Notes under the pieces: model-generated
Databases searched by the model: none
What the model was told of the DNA's origin: nothing
The model's input: only the letters and a program-made list of their open reading frames with translations
Assembly: GCF_900129505.1 (NCBI RefSeq)
Contig: NZ_LT670818.1
Location: 2,232,001-2,296,000 of the forward strand
Reading direction: 5' to 3'
DNA from: Bradyrhizobium erythrophlei
GTDB lineage: Bacteria; Pseudomonadota; Alphaproteobacteria; Rhizobiales; Xanthobacteraceae
DNA length: 64,000 nt
Position numbers and translations under genes: made by a program
In this document: in pieces, positions 47,536 to 57,590 of the stretch
Layout: each line of letters starts with the position of its first letter
How positions within the stretch are numbered: the stretch's first letter is position 1

Positions 47536-48732
47536 ATGAATATCCATGAATACCAGGCCAAGGCGCTACTGCACGAATTCGGCGTGCCGATCTCGAAGGG
47601 CATGCCGGTGCTGCGGCCTGCCGATTCCGACGCGGCGGCGAAAACGCTTCCCGGCCCGATCTGGGTGGTGAAGAGCCAGATCCATGCCGGCGGCCGCGGC
47701 AAGGGCAAGTTCAAGGAAGCGTCCGCCGGCGACAAAGGCGGCGTGCGCATCGCCAAGTCGGTCGCCGAGGTCAACGACTACGTCAAGCAGATGCTGGGCG
47801 CGACGCTGGTCACGGTGCAGACCGGACCGCACGGCAAGCAGGTCAACCGGATCTACATCGAGGAAGGCTCGGACATCGACAAGGAGTTCTACCTTTCGAT
47901 CCTGGTCGATCGCGAGACCTCCGAAGTGGCGTTCGTGGTCTCCACCGAAGGCGGCGTCAATATCGAGGACGTCGCTCATTCGACGCCGGAAAAGATCATA
48001 ACCTTCTCGGTCGATCCGGCGACCGGCATCATGGCGCATCACGGCCGCACCGTTGCGAAGGCGCTGAAGCTCACCGGCGATCTCGCCAAGCAGGCGGAAA
48101 AGCTGGTGGCGCAGCTCTATAACGCTTTCGTCGCCAAGGACATGGCGATGCTGGAGATCAATCCGCTGGTCGTCACCAAGCAGGGCCAGTTGCGAGTGCT
48201 CGACGCCAAGGTGTCGTTCGACGACAACGCGCTGTTCCGTCACCCCGAAATCATCACGCTGCGCGACGAGACCGAGGAAGATGCCAAGGAGATCGAGGCG
48301 TCGAAATACGAATTGAACTACGTGGCGCTGGACGGTACCATCGGCTGCATGGTCAACGGCGCCGGCCTCGCCATGGCGACCATGGACATCATCAAGCTCT
48401 ACGGCATGGCGCCGGCGAACTTCCTCGATGTCGGCGGCAGCGCCGATAAGGCCAAGGTGACTGCGGCCTTCAAGATCATCACCGCCGATCCCAACGTGAA
48501 AGGTATCCTGGTCAACATCTTCGGCGGCATCATGAAATGCGATGTCATCGCCGAGGGCGTGGTCGCCGCTGTGAAGGAAGCCGGCCTGAAAGTGCCCCTG
48601 GTGGTGCGGCTCGAGGGCACCAATGTCGAAGCTGGCAAGAAGATCATCCGCGAGAGCGGCCTCAACGTGCTGCCGGCCGACAATCTCGACGACGCCGCAC
48701 AGAAAATCGTCAAGGCCGTCAAGGGAGGCTAG
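47536..48732 (+). CDS. sucC: Succinate--CoA ligase (ADP-forming) subunit beta
   Basis: A 398-residue ATP-grasp subunit of succinyl-CoA synthetase, which makes ATP/GTP while releasing succinate. Seen: [99 protein letters not shown] and [17 protein letters not shown]. All expected motifs are present at normal length. A 159-residue uncharacterised gene follows three bases later and separates it from sucD. Confidence 0.98.
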   Translation: MNIHEYQAKALLHEFGVPISKGMPVLRPADSDAAAKTLPGPIWVVKSQIHAGGRGKGKFKEASAGDKGGVRIAKSVAEVNDYVKQMLGATLVTVQTGPHGKQVNRIYIEEGSDIDKEFYLSILVDRETSEVAFVVSTEGGVNIEDVAHSTPEKIITFSVDPATGIMAHHGRTVAKALKLTGDLAKQAEKLVAQLYNAFVAKDMAMLEINPLVVTKQGQLRVLDAKVSFDDNALFRHPEIITLRDETEEDAKEIEASKYELNYVALDGTIGCMVNGAGLAMATMDIIKLYGMAPANFLDVGGSADKAKVTAAFKIITADPNVKGILVNIFGGIMKCDVIAEGVVAAVKEAGLKVPLVVRLEGTNVEAGKKIIRESGLNVLPADNLDDAAQKIVKAVKGG

Positions 48733-48735
48733 GCC

Positions 48736-49215
48736 ATGCCCGAGGACCATCTCGCCGCACCGACACCGCTTGAGGAGCACCGCAAGCTCGCAGCGTTCGC
48801 GGGCGAGTGGAGCGGTGACGAAGTGGTGTATCCCTCGCGCTGGAACCAAGGCGGGCCCGCCACCTCGCACGTCGTGGCCCGCATCGACCTCAACGGCTTT
48901 TACCTGATCCAGGACACCCGACAGACCCGCAACGGCAAGGAAAGCTTCGCCACCCACGGCGTCTTCACCTATGACCGCGAGGATCGGCTCTACAAACTGT
49001 TCTGGCACGACTCGCTCGGCTATTACCCGCCGTCGCCGGCCTCCGGCGGCTGGAGCGGCAAATCATTGATCCTGGTGCGCGGCTCGCTGCGCGGCAATGC
49101 GCGCCATGTCTACGAAGTCATCGACGAAAACAACTATTCCATGAAAATCCAGTTTTCGCCCGACGCGGAAGGGTGGGCCGACGTGCTCACCGGCGTCTAC
49201 CGGCGGATCCACTGA
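48736..49215 (+). CDS. DUF1579-like protein embedded between sucC and sucD
   Basis: A 159-residue soluble protein with no signal peptide. The start [28 protein letters not shown] followed by alternating beta-type stretches ([75 protein letters not shown]) suggests the DUF1579 lipocalin-like barrel. Function unknown; the barrel could bind a small hydrophobic or acyl ligand. It starts three bases after sucC and 37 bp before sucD, so it is co-transcribed with the TCA genes. Confidence 0.82.
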   Translation: MPEDHLAAPTPLEEHRKLAAFAGEWSGDEVVYPSRWNQGGPATSHVVARIDLNGFYLIQDTRQTRNGKESFATHGVFTYDREDRLYKLFWHDSLGYYPPSPASGGWSGKSLILVRGSLRGNARHVYEVIDENNYSMKIQFSPDAEGWADVLTGVYRRIH

Positions 49216-49252
49216 CCCCCCGACCTACCGTCTCGCGAAAGCAGCCCCAACC

Positions 49253-50137
49253 ATGTCCATCCTGATCGGCAAGAATACCAAAGTCATCTGCCAGGGTTTT
49301 ACCGGCAAGAACGGCACGTTCCATTCGGAAGCTGCGATCGCCTATGGCACCAAGATGGTCGGGGGCACGTCGCCCGGCAAAGGCGGCTCAACCCATCTCG
49401 GGCTGCCGGTGTTCGACACCGTGACGGAGGCGCGCGACAAGACCGGCGCCGACGCATCCGTGATCTACGTGCCGCCGCCGGGGGCTGCGGACGCGATCTG
49501 CGAAGCCATCGATGCCGAAATCCCGCTGATCGTTTGCATCACCGAGGGCATCCCGGTGCTCGACATGGTGCGGGTGAAGCGCTCGCTCTCGGGCTCCAAG
49601 TCGCGGCTGATCGGGCCGAACTGCCCGGGCGTGATGACGGCGGGCGAATGCAAGATCGGCATCATGCCGGCGAACATCTTCAGGCCCGGCAATGTCGGCA
49701 TCGTCTCGCGGTCGGGCACGCTGACCTATGAGGCGGTGTTCCAGACCTCCCAGGAGGGCCTCGGCCAGACCACCGCGGTCGGCATCGGCGGCGACCCGGT
49801 CAAGGGCACCGAATTCATCGACGTACTGGAAATGTTTCTGGCCGACCCCAAGACCACCTCGATCGTCATGATCGGCGAAATCGGCGGTTCGGCCGAGGAA
49901 GATGCCGCCCAATTCCTCAAGGACGAAGCCAAGCGCGGCCGCAAGAAGCCGATGGTCGGCTTTATCGCCGGCGTCACCGCCCCTCCCGGCCGCCGCATGG
50001 GTCATGCCGGCGCGATCATTTCCGGCGGCAAGGGCGACGCCGGCTCCAAGACCGCGGCAATGGAATCGGCAGGAATCACCGTCTCGCCGTCGCCGGCCCG
50101 GCTCGGACATACCCTTGCCGAAAAATTGAAAGGCTAA
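49253..50137 (+). CDS. sucD: Succinate--CoA ligase subunit alpha
   Basis: A 294-residue CoA-binding subunit. N-terminal [23 protein letters not shown] and [21 protein letters not shown] bind Co[24 protein letters not shown] and [15 protein letters not shown] are conserved. The phosphohistidine lies in [19 protein letters not shown]. Forms the heterodimer/tetramer with SucC although the genes are separated by a DUF1579-like ORF. Confidence 0.98.
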   Translation: MSILIGKNTKVICQGFTGKNGTFHSEAAIAYGTKMVGGTSPGKGGSTHLGLPVFDTVTEARDKTGADASVIYVPPPGAADAICEAIDAEIPLIVCITEGIPVLDMVRVKRSLSGSKSRLIGPNCPGVMTAGECKIGIMPANIFRPGNVGIVSRSGTLTYEAVFQTSQEGLGQTTAVGIGGDPVKGTEFIDVLEMFLADPKTTSIVMIGEIGGSAEEDAAQFLKDEAKRGRKKPMVGFIAGVTAPPGRRMGHAGAIISGGKGDAGSKTAAMESAGITVSPSPARLGHTLAEKLKG

Positions 50138-50204
50138 TTCATTCTTTGGTTCTTTTCGGGGCGCGGTTTCACCCCAAATAGGGTAAAAGGCCTCCTATCA
50201 CGCT

Positions 50205-50221
50205 GATCCGGTAGCCGGATC
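50205..50221 (+). promoter_or_regulatory. Small perfect hairpin in the sucD-sucA spacer
   Basis: GATCCGG-TAG-CCGGATC, 51 bp before the sucA ATG. No T-tract follows, so it is not an intrinsic terminator; it could be an operator or an mRNA processing/stability hairpin. Confidence 0.35.
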
Positions 50222-50272
50222 GGGTGTTGCGCCGTTTTCTATGCGCCATTCGAAATCGCCAGGACGTTAATC

Positions 50273-53233
50273 ATGTCTCGCCAAGACGCGAACGCCGCCT
50301 TCGCCCTCTCGTCATTTTTGCAGGGCACAAACGCCACCTATATCGACGAGATCTACGCCCGCTACGAAAAAGACCCGGCTTCCCTCGATCCCGAGTGGCA
50401 AGATTTCTTCAAAAGCCTGAAGGACACCCCGGCCGACGTCCGCAAGAACGCCGAGGGGCCGTCCTGGGGCCGCGACAACTGGCCGCTGACGCCGAGCGAC
50501 GACCTGACCTCGGCGCTCGACGGTAACTGGGCCGAAGTCGAAAAGTCCGTCGGCACCAAGATCGCGGCCAAGGCGCAGGTCAAGGGTGGTGCCGAGCTGA
50601 CCGCAGCCGACATCCATCAGGCGACGCGCGATTCCGTGCGCGCCTTGATGCTGATCCGGGCCTACCGCATGCGCGGCCACTTCCACGCCAAGCTCGATCC
50701 GCTTGGGATCGAGCCGGCGCGCAATCGCGAGGAGCTCGATCCCCGCTCCTACGGCTTCGTCGAGAGCGATTTCGACCGCAAGATCTTCCTCGATCACGTG
50801 CTTGGTCTTGAATATGGCAGCTTGCGCGAGATCGTTGCGATCTGCGAGCGCACCTACTGCCAGACCCTCGGCGTCGAGTTCATGCATATCAGCAACGCCG
50901 CGCAGAAGGCCTGGATCCAGGAGCGCATCGAGGGGCCGGACAAGGAAATCAGTTTCACCCGCGAGGGCCGGCGCGCCATCCTGATGAAACTGATCGAGGC
51001 CGAAGGCTTCGAGAAATTCTGCGATGTCAAATTCACCGGCACCAAGCGGTTCGGTCTGGATGGCGGCGAATCGCTGATTCCGGCGCTCGAGCAGATCATA
51101 AAGCGTGGCGGCAATCTCGGGGTAAAGGAAATCGTCGTCGGCATGCCGCATCGCGGCCGCCTCAACGTGCTGACGCAGGTGATGGGCAAGCCGCACCGCG
51201 CGCTGTTCCATGAATTCAAGGGCGGCTCGGTCAACCCCGACGCGGTCGAGGGTTCCGGCGACGTCAAATATCATCTCGGCGCCTCGTCGGACCGCGAGTT
51301 CGACAACAACCGCATCCATCTGTCGCTTACGGCCAACCCGTCACATCTGGAAATCGTCGATCCCGTGGTGCTTGGCAAGGTGCGCGCCAAGCAGGATCAG
51401 CATGGCGATCCGCCGGACCAGCGCATCTCGGTGCTGCCGCTGTTGATGCACGGCGACGCCGCATTCGCGGGGCAGGGCGTGGTTGCCGAATGCTTCGGCC
51501 TGTCCGACCTGAAAGGCTATCGCACCGGCGGCTCGCTGCATTTCATCGTCAACAACCAGATCGGCTTCACCACCTATCCGCGCTACTCGCGCTCCTCGCC
51601 CTATCCGTCCGACGTGGCGAAGATGATCGATGCGCCGATCTTCCACGTCAACGGCGACGATCCGGAAGCCGTGGTGTTCGCGGCCAAGGTCGCGATCGAA
51701 TTCCGGCAGAAATTCCACAAGCCGGTCGTGATCGACATGTTCTGCTACCGCAGGCATGGCCATAACGAGGGCGACGAGCCGGCATTCACCCAGCCGGTGA
51801 TGTACAAGCGGATCGCGTCGCATCCGAGCACGCTGGAGATCTATTCCAAGCGGCTGGTCGCCGAAGGCGTGATGACCGAAGGCGAGGTCGAGAAGGCCAA
51901 GGCCGACTGGCGCACCCGGCTCGACGCCGAACTCGAGGCAGGGTCCGGCTACAAGCCCAACAAGGCCGATTGGCTCGACGGCAAATGGGCCGGCTTCAAG
52001 TCGGCGGACCAGGAGGAGGACGCCCGCCGCGGCGTCACCGGCGTCGATGTCGCCGTGCTCAGGGATATCGGCCGCAAGATCACCAAGGTGCCGGATGGCT
52101 TCCGCGCTCACCGCACCATCCAGCGGTTCCTGGAGAACCGGGTGAAAGCGATCGACACGGGCGTCGGCATCGACTGGGCGACCGGCGAGGCGCTGGCGTT
52201 CTGTACGCTGTTGCAGGAAGGCCATCACGTCCGGCTGTCGGGCCAGGATTCCGAGCGCGGCACCTTCTCGCAGCGGCACTCGGTCCTGATCGATCAGGAA
52301 GACGAGAGCCGCTACACGCCGTTCAATCATATTGGCGGCGACCAGGGCCATTACGAAGTCATCAACTCGCTGCTGTCGGAAGAGGCCGTGCTTGGTTTCG
52401 AATACGGCTATTCGCTGGCGGAGCCGAATGCGCTGACGATCTGGGAAGCCCAGTTCGGCGATTTCGCCAACGGCGCGCAGGTGCTGTTCGACCAGTTCAT
52501 CTCGTCGGGCGAGCGCAAATGGCTGCGCATGTCCGGTCTCGTCTGCATGCTGCCGCATGGCTATGAAGGGCAGGGGCCGGAGCATTCCTCCGCGCGTCTC
52601 GAACGCTTCCTGCAGATGTGCGCCGAAGACAACATGCAGGTGGTCTATGCCACCACGCCCGCCAACTTCTTCCACGTGCTGCGGCGTCAATTGCATCGCG
52701 AGATCCGCAAGCCGTTGATCCTGATGACGCCGAAATCGCTGCTGCGCCACAAGCGCGCGGTCTCGCGGCTCGACGAAATGGGTTCGGGGACCACCTTCCA
52801 CCGCATTCTCTACGATGATGCGGCGATGCTGCCGGACGAAAAGATCAAGCTGGTGGCGGACAACAAGATCCGCCGCGTCGTGCTGTGCTCGGGCAAAGTC
52901 TATTACGACCTTTACGAGGAGCGCGAGAAGCGCGGCATCGACGACATCTACCTGATGCGCGTCGAGCAACTCTATCCGGTGCCGTTGAAGGCGCTGGTGC
53001 AGGAGCTTGGACGGTTCAAGGGCGCCGAGGTCCTGTGGTGCCAGGAAGAGCCGCGCAACATGGGCGCCTGGCACTTCATCGAGCCCTATCTCGAATGGGT
53101 GCTGAACCAGATCCATGCGCCGAACAGGCGCCCGCGGTACGCCGGACGCGCCGCGTCGGCTGCGACCGCGACCGGTTTGATGTCGAAGCATCTGGCGCAG
53201 CTCAAGGCGCTGCTCGACGAGGCGCTGGGCTAG
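50273..53233 (+). CDS. sucA: 2-oxoglutarate dehydrogenase E1 component
   Basis: A 986-residue thiamine-diphosphate decarboxylase, first subunit of the 2-oxoglutarate dehydrogenase complex. The N-terminal ALSSFLQGTNATYIDEIYARYEKDPASLDPEWQDFF is the E2-binding helix region. The TPP core shows GMPHRGRLNVLTQVMGKPH, HLSLTANPSHLEIVDPVVLGK, VNGDDPEAVVFAAKVAIEFR, CYRRHGHNEGDEPAFTQP; the transketolase-like part has GQDSERGTFSQRHSVL and LPHGYEGQGPEHSSARLERFLQ. Length normal. odhB follows after about 120 bp containing a palindromic repeat. Confidence 0.98.
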   Translation: MSRQDANAAFALSSFLQGTNATYIDEIYARYEKDPASLDPEWQDFFKSLKDTPADVRKNAEGPSWGRDNWPLTPSDDLTSALDGNWAEVEKSVGTKIAAKAQVKGGAELTAADIHQATRDSVRALMLIRAYRMRGHFHAKLDPLGIEPARNREELDPRSYGFVESDFDRKIFLDHVLGLEYGSLREIVAICERTYCQTLGVEFMHISNAAQKAWIQERIEGPDKEISFTREGRRAILMKLIEAEGFEKFCDVKFTGTKRFGLDGGESLIPALEQIIKRGGNLGVKEIVVGMPHRGRLNVLTQVMGKPHRALFHEFKGGSVNPDAVEGSGDVKYHLGASSDREFDNNRIHLSLTANPSHLEIVDPVVLGKVRAKQDQHGDPPDQRISVLPLLMHGDAAFAGQGVVAECFGLSDLKGYRTGGSLHFIVNNQIGFTTYPRYSRSSPYPSDVAKMIDAPIFHVNGDDPEAVVFAAKVAIEFRQKFHKPVVIDMFCYRRHGHNEGDEPAFTQPVMYKRIASHPSTLEIYSKRLVAEGVMTEGEVEKAKADWRTRLDAELEAGSGYKPNKADWLDGKWAGFKSADQEEDARRGVTGVDVAVLRDIGRKITKVPDGFRAHRTIQRFLENRVKAIDTGVGIDWATGEALAFCTLLQEGHHVRLSGQDSERGTFSQRHSVLIDQEDESRYTPFNHIGGDQGHYEVINSLLSEEAVLGFEYGYSLAEPNALTIWEAQFGDFANGAQVLFDQFISSGERKWLRMSGLVCMLPHGYEGQGPEHSSARLERFLQMCAEDNMQVVYATTPANFFHVLRRQLHREIRKPLILMTPKSLLRHKRAVSRLDEMGSGTTFHRILYDDAAMLPDEKIKLVADNKIRRVVLCSGKVYYDLYEEREKRGIDDIYLMRVEQLYPVPLKALVQELGRFKGAEVLWCQEEPRNMGAWHFIEPYLEWVLNQIHAPNRRPRYAGRAASAATATGLMSKHLAQLKALLDEALG

Positions 53234-53352
53234 CCATTCATGATCCGGATGCCCCCGCGAAAGCGGGGCATTCGCCTTCTTTCTCGATGACCGATTTTTG
53301 AGGCGCCGATGGCCGGGACTAGCCGGTCTATGACGCAAGAGGAAACAAGCCA
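53234..53352. repeat. Spacer repeat between sucA and odhB
   Basis: Contains CCCCCGCGAAAGCGGGGCATTC (short hairpin, about 53252-53268) and a segment GCCGGGACTAGCCGGTCTATGACG, both like fragments of the dispersed palindromic repeats elsewhere in the window. The SD of odhB (AGAGGAAAC) follows. Confidence 0.5.
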
Positions 53353-54600
53353 ATGACTGAAATTCGCGTTCCGACGCTCGGCGAATCCGTGACCGAGGCC
53401 ACCATCGGCCGCTGGTTCAAGAAGGCCGGCGATGCCGTGGCCGTGGACGAGCCCCTGGTCGAGCTCGAGACCGACAAGGTCACCATTGAGGTCCCGGCGC
53501 CGTCCGCCGGCGTGCTCGGCGAGATCAGCGCCAAGGACGGCGAAACCGTCGCGGTCGGTGCGCTGCTCGGCCAGATCAATGATGGCGCGGCGGGAGCCGC
53601 CGCCAAGCCGGCTGCGGCGCCTGCGAAGGCCGCCGCACCGGCGGCCGCTGCCGCCGCGCCCGCTGCTGCGGCGGTTGCGTCAAGAACTCCCCCGGCCGAC
53701 GCGCCGCTGGCGCCATCGGTGCGCAAGATCTCCGCCGAAAGCGGCATCGATGCCGCCACCGTCCCCGGTTCCGGCAAGGATGGGCGGGTGACGAAAGGCG
53801 ACATGCTGGCCGCGATCGAGAAGGCGGCCTCGGCGCCGACGCCGGTCAACCTGCCCGCCGCCGCGGTGCAGGTGCGGGCGCCCTCGCCCGCCGACGATGC
53901 GGCGCGTGAAGAGCGCGTGAAGATGACGCGGCTGCGCCAGACCATCGCGCGGCGCCTGAAGGAAGTGCAGAACACCGCCGCGATGCTGACGACCTTCAAC
54001 GAGGTCGACATGGGCCACATCATGGCGATGCGCACCCAGTACAAGGACGTGTTCGAAAAGAAGCACGGCTCCAAACTGGGATTTATGGGCTTCTTCACCA
54101 AGGCCTGCGTGCAGGCGCTGAAGGACATCCCGGCCGTCAACGCCGAGATCGACGGCACCGATCTGATCTACAAGAATTATTATCACATCGGCGTCGCGGT
54201 CGGCACCGACAAGGGCCTGGTGGTGCCGGTGGTGCGCGACTGCGACCACAAGTCGATTGCCGAGATCGAAAAGTCGATCGCCGATTACGGCCGCCGCGCC
54301 CGCGACGGTCAGCTCAAGATCGACGAGATGCAGGGCGGCACCTTCACCATCACCAATGGCGGCATCTATGGTTCGCTGATGTCGACGCCGATCCTGAACG
54401 CGCCGCAGTCCGCCATTCTCGGCATGCACAAGATCCAGGATCGCCCGATGGCGATCGGCGGCAAGATCGAGATCCGCCCGATGATGTATCTGGCGCTGTC
54501 CTACGATCACCGCGTCATCGACGGCAAGGAAGCGGTCACCTTCCTGGTGCGGGTCAAGGAAAACCTGGAAGATCCGGCGCGGCTGGTGCTGGATCTCTGA
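53353..54600 (+). CDS. odhB: 2-oxoglutarate dehydrogenase E2 (dihydrolipoyl succinyltransferase)
   Basis: A 415-residue three-domain enzyme. Lipoyl domain 1-75 with the lipoylated lysine K42 in [10 protein letters not shown]; an Ala/Pro-rich linker; the E1/E3-binding domain at about 115-155 ([33 protein letters not shown]); and the catalytic domain with [33 protein letters not shown] and the HxxxDG active site in [12 protein letters not shown]. Also known as sucB. Transfers succinyl from E1 to CoA. Confidence 0.97.
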   Translation: MTEIRVPTLGESVTEATIGRWFKKAGDAVAVDEPLVELETDKVTIEVPAPSAGVLGEISAKDGETVAVGALLGQINDGAAGAAAKPAAAPAKAAAPAAAAAAPAAAAVASRTPPADAPLAPSVRKISAESGIDAATVPGSGKDGRVTKGDMLAAIEKAASAPTPVNLPAAAVQVRAPSPADDAAREERVKMTRLRQTIARRLKEVQNTAAMLTTFNEVDMGHIMAMRTQYKDVFEKKHGSKLGFMGFFTKACVQALKDIPAVNAEIDGTDLIYKNYYHIGVAVGTDKGLVVPVVRDCDHKSIAEIEKSIADYGRRARDGQLKIDEMQGGTFTITNGGIYGSLMSTPILNAPQSAILGMHKIQDRPMAIGGKIEIRPMMYLALSYDHRVIDGKEAVTFLVRVKENLEDPARLVLDL

Positions 54601-54661
54601 TCGGCGTTCTCATTTTATCGTTGGCCGCGATGGCGTGCGTTTGGTTTTTCGGGGGCTAGTC

Positions 54662-55408
54662 TTGACGGACAAAGTTGCGATCATCACCGGCGGCAGCCGC
54701 GGCATCGGCCGCGCCACCGCTATCGCCGCGGCGGCGCACGGGTTTCGAATCGTGGTCGGCTACGCCAGCAATGAGGCCGCGGCCCGGAGCGTGGTCTCCG
54801 CCATCGAGGCCAGCAACGGCAAGGCGATCGCGGTGAAATGCGACGTCGGCGACGAGCACGATATCCTGGCGCTGTTCAAGGCCGCCGACAAATTCGGCAC
54901 GTTGGGCGCGCTGATCAACAATGCCGGCATCGTCGGGCCGACGTCGCGGGTGGACGAGATGTCCGCCGAACGCATCCAGCGCATGATGGCGGTCAACGTC
55001 ACCGGCAGCATGCTGTGCGCGCGCGAGGCGGTGAAGCGGATGTCGACGCGCCACGGCGGCAAGGGCGGCGTCATCGTCAATTTGTCGTCGGTGGCCGCCA
55101 AGCTCGGTTCACCCAACACCTATGTCGATTATGCGGCCTCCAAGGGGGCGATCGATTCCTTCACCATCGGCCTCGGCTACGAGGTCGCCGGCGAGGGCAT
55201 TCGCGTCGCCGCGATCCGGCCCGGGCTGATCGATACCGAAATTCATGCTAGCGGCGGCGAGCCCGACCGCGCCCACCGTCTCGCGCATGCGGTCCCGATG
55301 AAGCGCGTCGGCACCGCCGGAGAGATCGCCAACGCCATCGTCTGGCTGATGTCGGACGACGCGTCCTACGTGACCAGCGCCATCCTTGATGTATCGGGCG
55401 GTCGCTAA
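54662..55408 (+). CDS. SDR family oxidoreductase embedded between odhB and lpdA
   Basis: A 248-residue classical SDR. Cofactor motif VAIITGGSRGIGRATAIAAA (TGxxxGIG) with VGYAS suggesting NADP preference is uncertain; NNAGIVGP (NNAG), catalytic serine in VIVNLSSVAAKLGS, YVDYAASKGAID (YxxxK) and RPGLIDTEIHASGGEPDR. Resembles FabG-like sugar/3-oxoacyl reductases. The TTG at 54662 is favoured by GGGGGC upstream; a GTG at 54635 adds nine residues. Co-directional in the TCA cluster, 61 bp after odhB and 36 bp before lpdA; substrate unknown. Confidence 0.88.
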   Translation: MTDKVAIITGGSRGIGRATAIAAAAHGFRIVVGYASNEAAARSVVSAIEASNGKAIAVKCDVGDEHDILALFKAADKFGTLGALINNAGIVGPTSRVDEMSAERIQRMMAVNVTGSMLCAREAVKRMSTRHGGKGGVIVNLSSVAAKLGSPNTYVDYAASKGAIDSFTIGLGYEVAGEGIRVAAIRPGLIDTEIHASGGEPDRAHRLAHAVPMKRVGTAGEIANAIVWLMSDDASYVTSAILDVSGGR

Positions 55409-55444
55409 TACCTGTCACAGCCTCAAGCTACGGGACTTCCCATC

Positions 55445-56848
55445 ATGGCCACTTACGATCTCGTTATCATCGGTACCGGTCCCGGCGGATATGTCTGCGC
55501 GGTGCGCGCGGCGCAGCTCGGCATGAGGGTCGCGGTGGTCGAGAAGGATGCGACGCTTGGCGGCACCTGCCTCAATGTCGGGTGCATGCCCTCGAAGGCG
55601 CTGCTCTACGCTTCCGAAATGTTCGAGGAAGCCGGCCATAGTTTCGCGAAAATGGGCGTCAGCGTTTCCGCCCCGAAGCTCGATCTGCCCGCGATGATGA
55701 ACTTCAAGCAGCAGGGCATCGACGGCAACGTCAAGGGCGTCGAGTTCCTGATGAAGAAGAACAAGATCGACGTCATCCATGGCAAGGGCAAGATACTCGG
55801 CACCGGCAAGGTCGAGGTCACCGGCAATGACGGCAAGACCCAAATGGTGGAGACCAAGAACATCGTCATCGCCACCGGCTCCGACATCGCGCGGCTGAAG
55901 GGCATCGAGATCGACGAGAAGCGCATCGTGTCGTCGACCGGCGCGATTGCGCTCGACAAGGTGCCGGAAAAACTCTTGATCGTCGGCGCCGGCGTGATCG
56001 GGCTCGAGCTCGGCTCGGTGTGGCACCGTCTCGGCGCGCAGGTCATCGTGGTGGAATTTCTCGACCGTATCTTGCCGGGGATGGATGGCGAGGTCGCCAA
56101 GCAATTCCAGCGCCTCCTTGAAAAGCAGGGCTTTGCGTTCAAGCTCGGCGCCAAGGTCACCGGCGTCGACACCTCAGGCAAGACGCTGTTAGCGCAGGTC
56201 GAGCCCGCCGCGGGCGGCAAGGCGGAAACGCTGGAGGCCGACGTGGTGCTGGTGGCGATCGGCCGCGTTCCCTACACCGAGGGTCTCGGTCTGAAGGAAG
56301 CCGGAGTTGCGCTCGACAATCGCGGCCGGGTGCAGATCGACCAGCATTTCGCGACCACCCTGAAGGGCGTCTACGCCATCGGTGACGTCGTCGCGGGCCC
56401 GATGCTCGCCCACAAGGCCGAGGACGAGGGCGTTGCGGTCGCGGAAATTCTCGCCGGCCAGGCCGGCCATGTGAACTACGATGTTATACCAGGGGTCGTG
56501 TATACCACGCCGGAAGTATCGTCGGTCGGCAAGACCGAGGACGAACTGAAGCAGGCGGGCGTCGCCTACACCGTCGGAAAATTCCCTTTCACCGCCAACG
56601 GCCGGTCCAAGGTCAACCAGACCACCGAAGGTTTCGTGAAGATTCTCGCAGATGCGAAAACCGATCGGGTGCTCGGCGTGCATATCGTCGGCCGGGAAGC
56701 CGGCGAAATGATCCACGAAGCCTGCGTATTGATGGAGTTTGGCGGTTCCGCCGAGGATCTGGCGCGCACCTGCCACGCCCATCCGACCCGATCGGAAGCC
56801 GTCAAGGAAGCGGCGCTTGCAGTCGGCAAGCGCGCGATCCATATGTGA
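55445..56848 (+). CDS. lpdA: Dihydrolipoyl dehydrogenase (E3)
   Basis: A 467-residue FAD disulfide oxidoreductase that reoxidises lipoamide of the 2-oxoglutarate dehydrogenase complex with NAD+. FAD motif [20 protein letters not shown], redox-active C42/C47 in [19 protein letters not shown] motif [39 protein letters not shown], and the catalytic His-Glu in [16 protein letters not shown]. Located at the end of the suc/odh cluster, so it probably serves OdhAB specifically. Confidence 0.98.
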   Translation: MATYDLVIIGTGPGGYVCAVRAAQLGMRVAVVEKDATLGGTCLNVGCMPSKALLYASEMFEEAGHSFAKMGVSVSAPKLDLPAMMNFKQQGIDGNVKGVEFLMKKNKIDVIHGKGKILGTGKVEVTGNDGKTQMVETKNIVIATGSDIARLKGIEIDEKRIVSSTGAIALDKVPEKLLIVGAGVIGLELGSVWHRLGAQVIVVEFLDRILPGMDGEVAKQFQRLLEKQGFAFKLGAKVTGVDTSGKTLLAQVEPAAGGKAETLEADVVLVAIGRVPYTEGLGLKEAGVALDNRGRVQIDQHFATTLKGVYAIGDVVAGPMLAHKAEDEGVAVAEILAGQAGHVNYDVIPGVVYTTPEVSSVGKTEDELKQAGVAYTVGKFPFTANGRSKVNQTTEGFVKILADAKTDRVLGVHIVGREAGEMIHEACVLMEFGGSAEDLARTCHAHPTRSEAVKEAALAVGKRAIHM

Positions 56849-56882
56849 TCGACGCCGAAAAACTGGGCGGGGACACCTCGGG

Positions 56883-57413
56883 ATGATGCGCCGCCTCCTA
56901 CAGCCGATCTGGGTTCTGCTCGCGATCATCTTCCTGATCGAAGCCTGGCTGTGGGATCACCTCGAGCCGATCGTGGCGTGGTTCGTGGCGCTGATCCCGT
57001 TGCGGGCCTTCAAGCAATGGCTCGCCGAACGCGTCGATACGCTGTCGCCGGCGATGACGCTGATCGTTTTCATCGTGCCGGTGATTCCGCTGTTTCCGCT
57101 CAAGCTGGTCGGGCTGTGGCTGCTCACCCATGAATACTGGATGAGCGCCATCGCCACCATCGTCTTCGCGAAATTCCTCGGGGTAGGCGTCGCCGCGTTC
57201 GTCTTCGACGTGACAAAGGACAAGCTCCTGGAGATGAACTGGTTCGAGACGCTCTACGAGTTTATCCTCGGGTTGCGCGCCAAGGCCAACGCGCTGGTCG
57301 ATCCGATCAAAGCCAGAATCAGGGACGCGCTGCGCGGCGACGGCAGCAGCTGGTCATCGCGCACGCTGCGGCTGATCCAGCGCTTCCGCAAGAGCGTGCA
57401 CGAAGCGCGGTAG
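56883..57413 (+). CDS. Conserved membrane protein, unknown function
   Basis: A 176-residue protein with three hydrophobic segments: residues about 6-24 (LQPIWVLLAIIFLIEAWLW), 56-80 (PAMTLIVFIVPVIPLFPLKLVGLWLL) and 87-105 (MSAIATIVFAKFLGVGVAAFVF). A charged C-terminal tail (about 70 residues, RAKANALVDPIKARIRDAL...FRKSVHEAR) follows. No catalytic motif. ATG 56883 begins 34 bp after lpdA; earlier in-frame codons fall within lpdA. It may be the last gene of the cluster. Confidence 0.78.
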   Translation: MMRRLLQPIWVLLAIIFLIEAWLWDHLEPIVAWFVALIPLRAFKQWLAERVDTLSPAMTLIVFIVPVIPLFPLKLVGLWLLTHEYWMSAIATIVFAKFLGVGVAAFVFDVTKDKLLEMNWFETLYEFILGLRAKANALVDPIKARIRDALRGDGSSWSSRTLRLIQRFRKSVHEAR

Positions 57414-57440
57414 AGCGTGATGAGTAGTTCGCGGGCTCTG

Positions 57441-57567
57441 CTCACCTCTCCCATCGAGAGAGGTGGGCGCGTAGCGCCGGGTGAGGGGTTACGGTCCCTC
57501 GTTAGAGCTGTGCCCCCTCACCCGATTTGCTGCGCAAATCGACCTCTCCCCGATGGGGAGAGGTGAA
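57441..57567. repeat. Palindromic repeat next to the IS element
   Basis: About 127 bp: TCACCTCTCCC near 57441 pairs with GGGGAGAGGTGAA at its end; inner GGTGAGGGG / CCCCTCACCC and GATTTGC-TGC-GCAAATC also pair. It is a composite hairpin typical of the family. The IS630-type element starts 23 bp further on. Confidence 0.82.
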
Positions 57568-57590
57568 GGGAACGCGGACGGATCGATTCA

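Noticed and set aside
47566..49008. 480-codon minus-strand frame opposite sucC
   Set aside because: Antisense shadow of sucC and the DUF1579-like gene.
51341..53353. 670-codon minus-strand frame opposite sucA
   Set aside because: Shadow of sucA, which has complete TPP-enzyme motifs.
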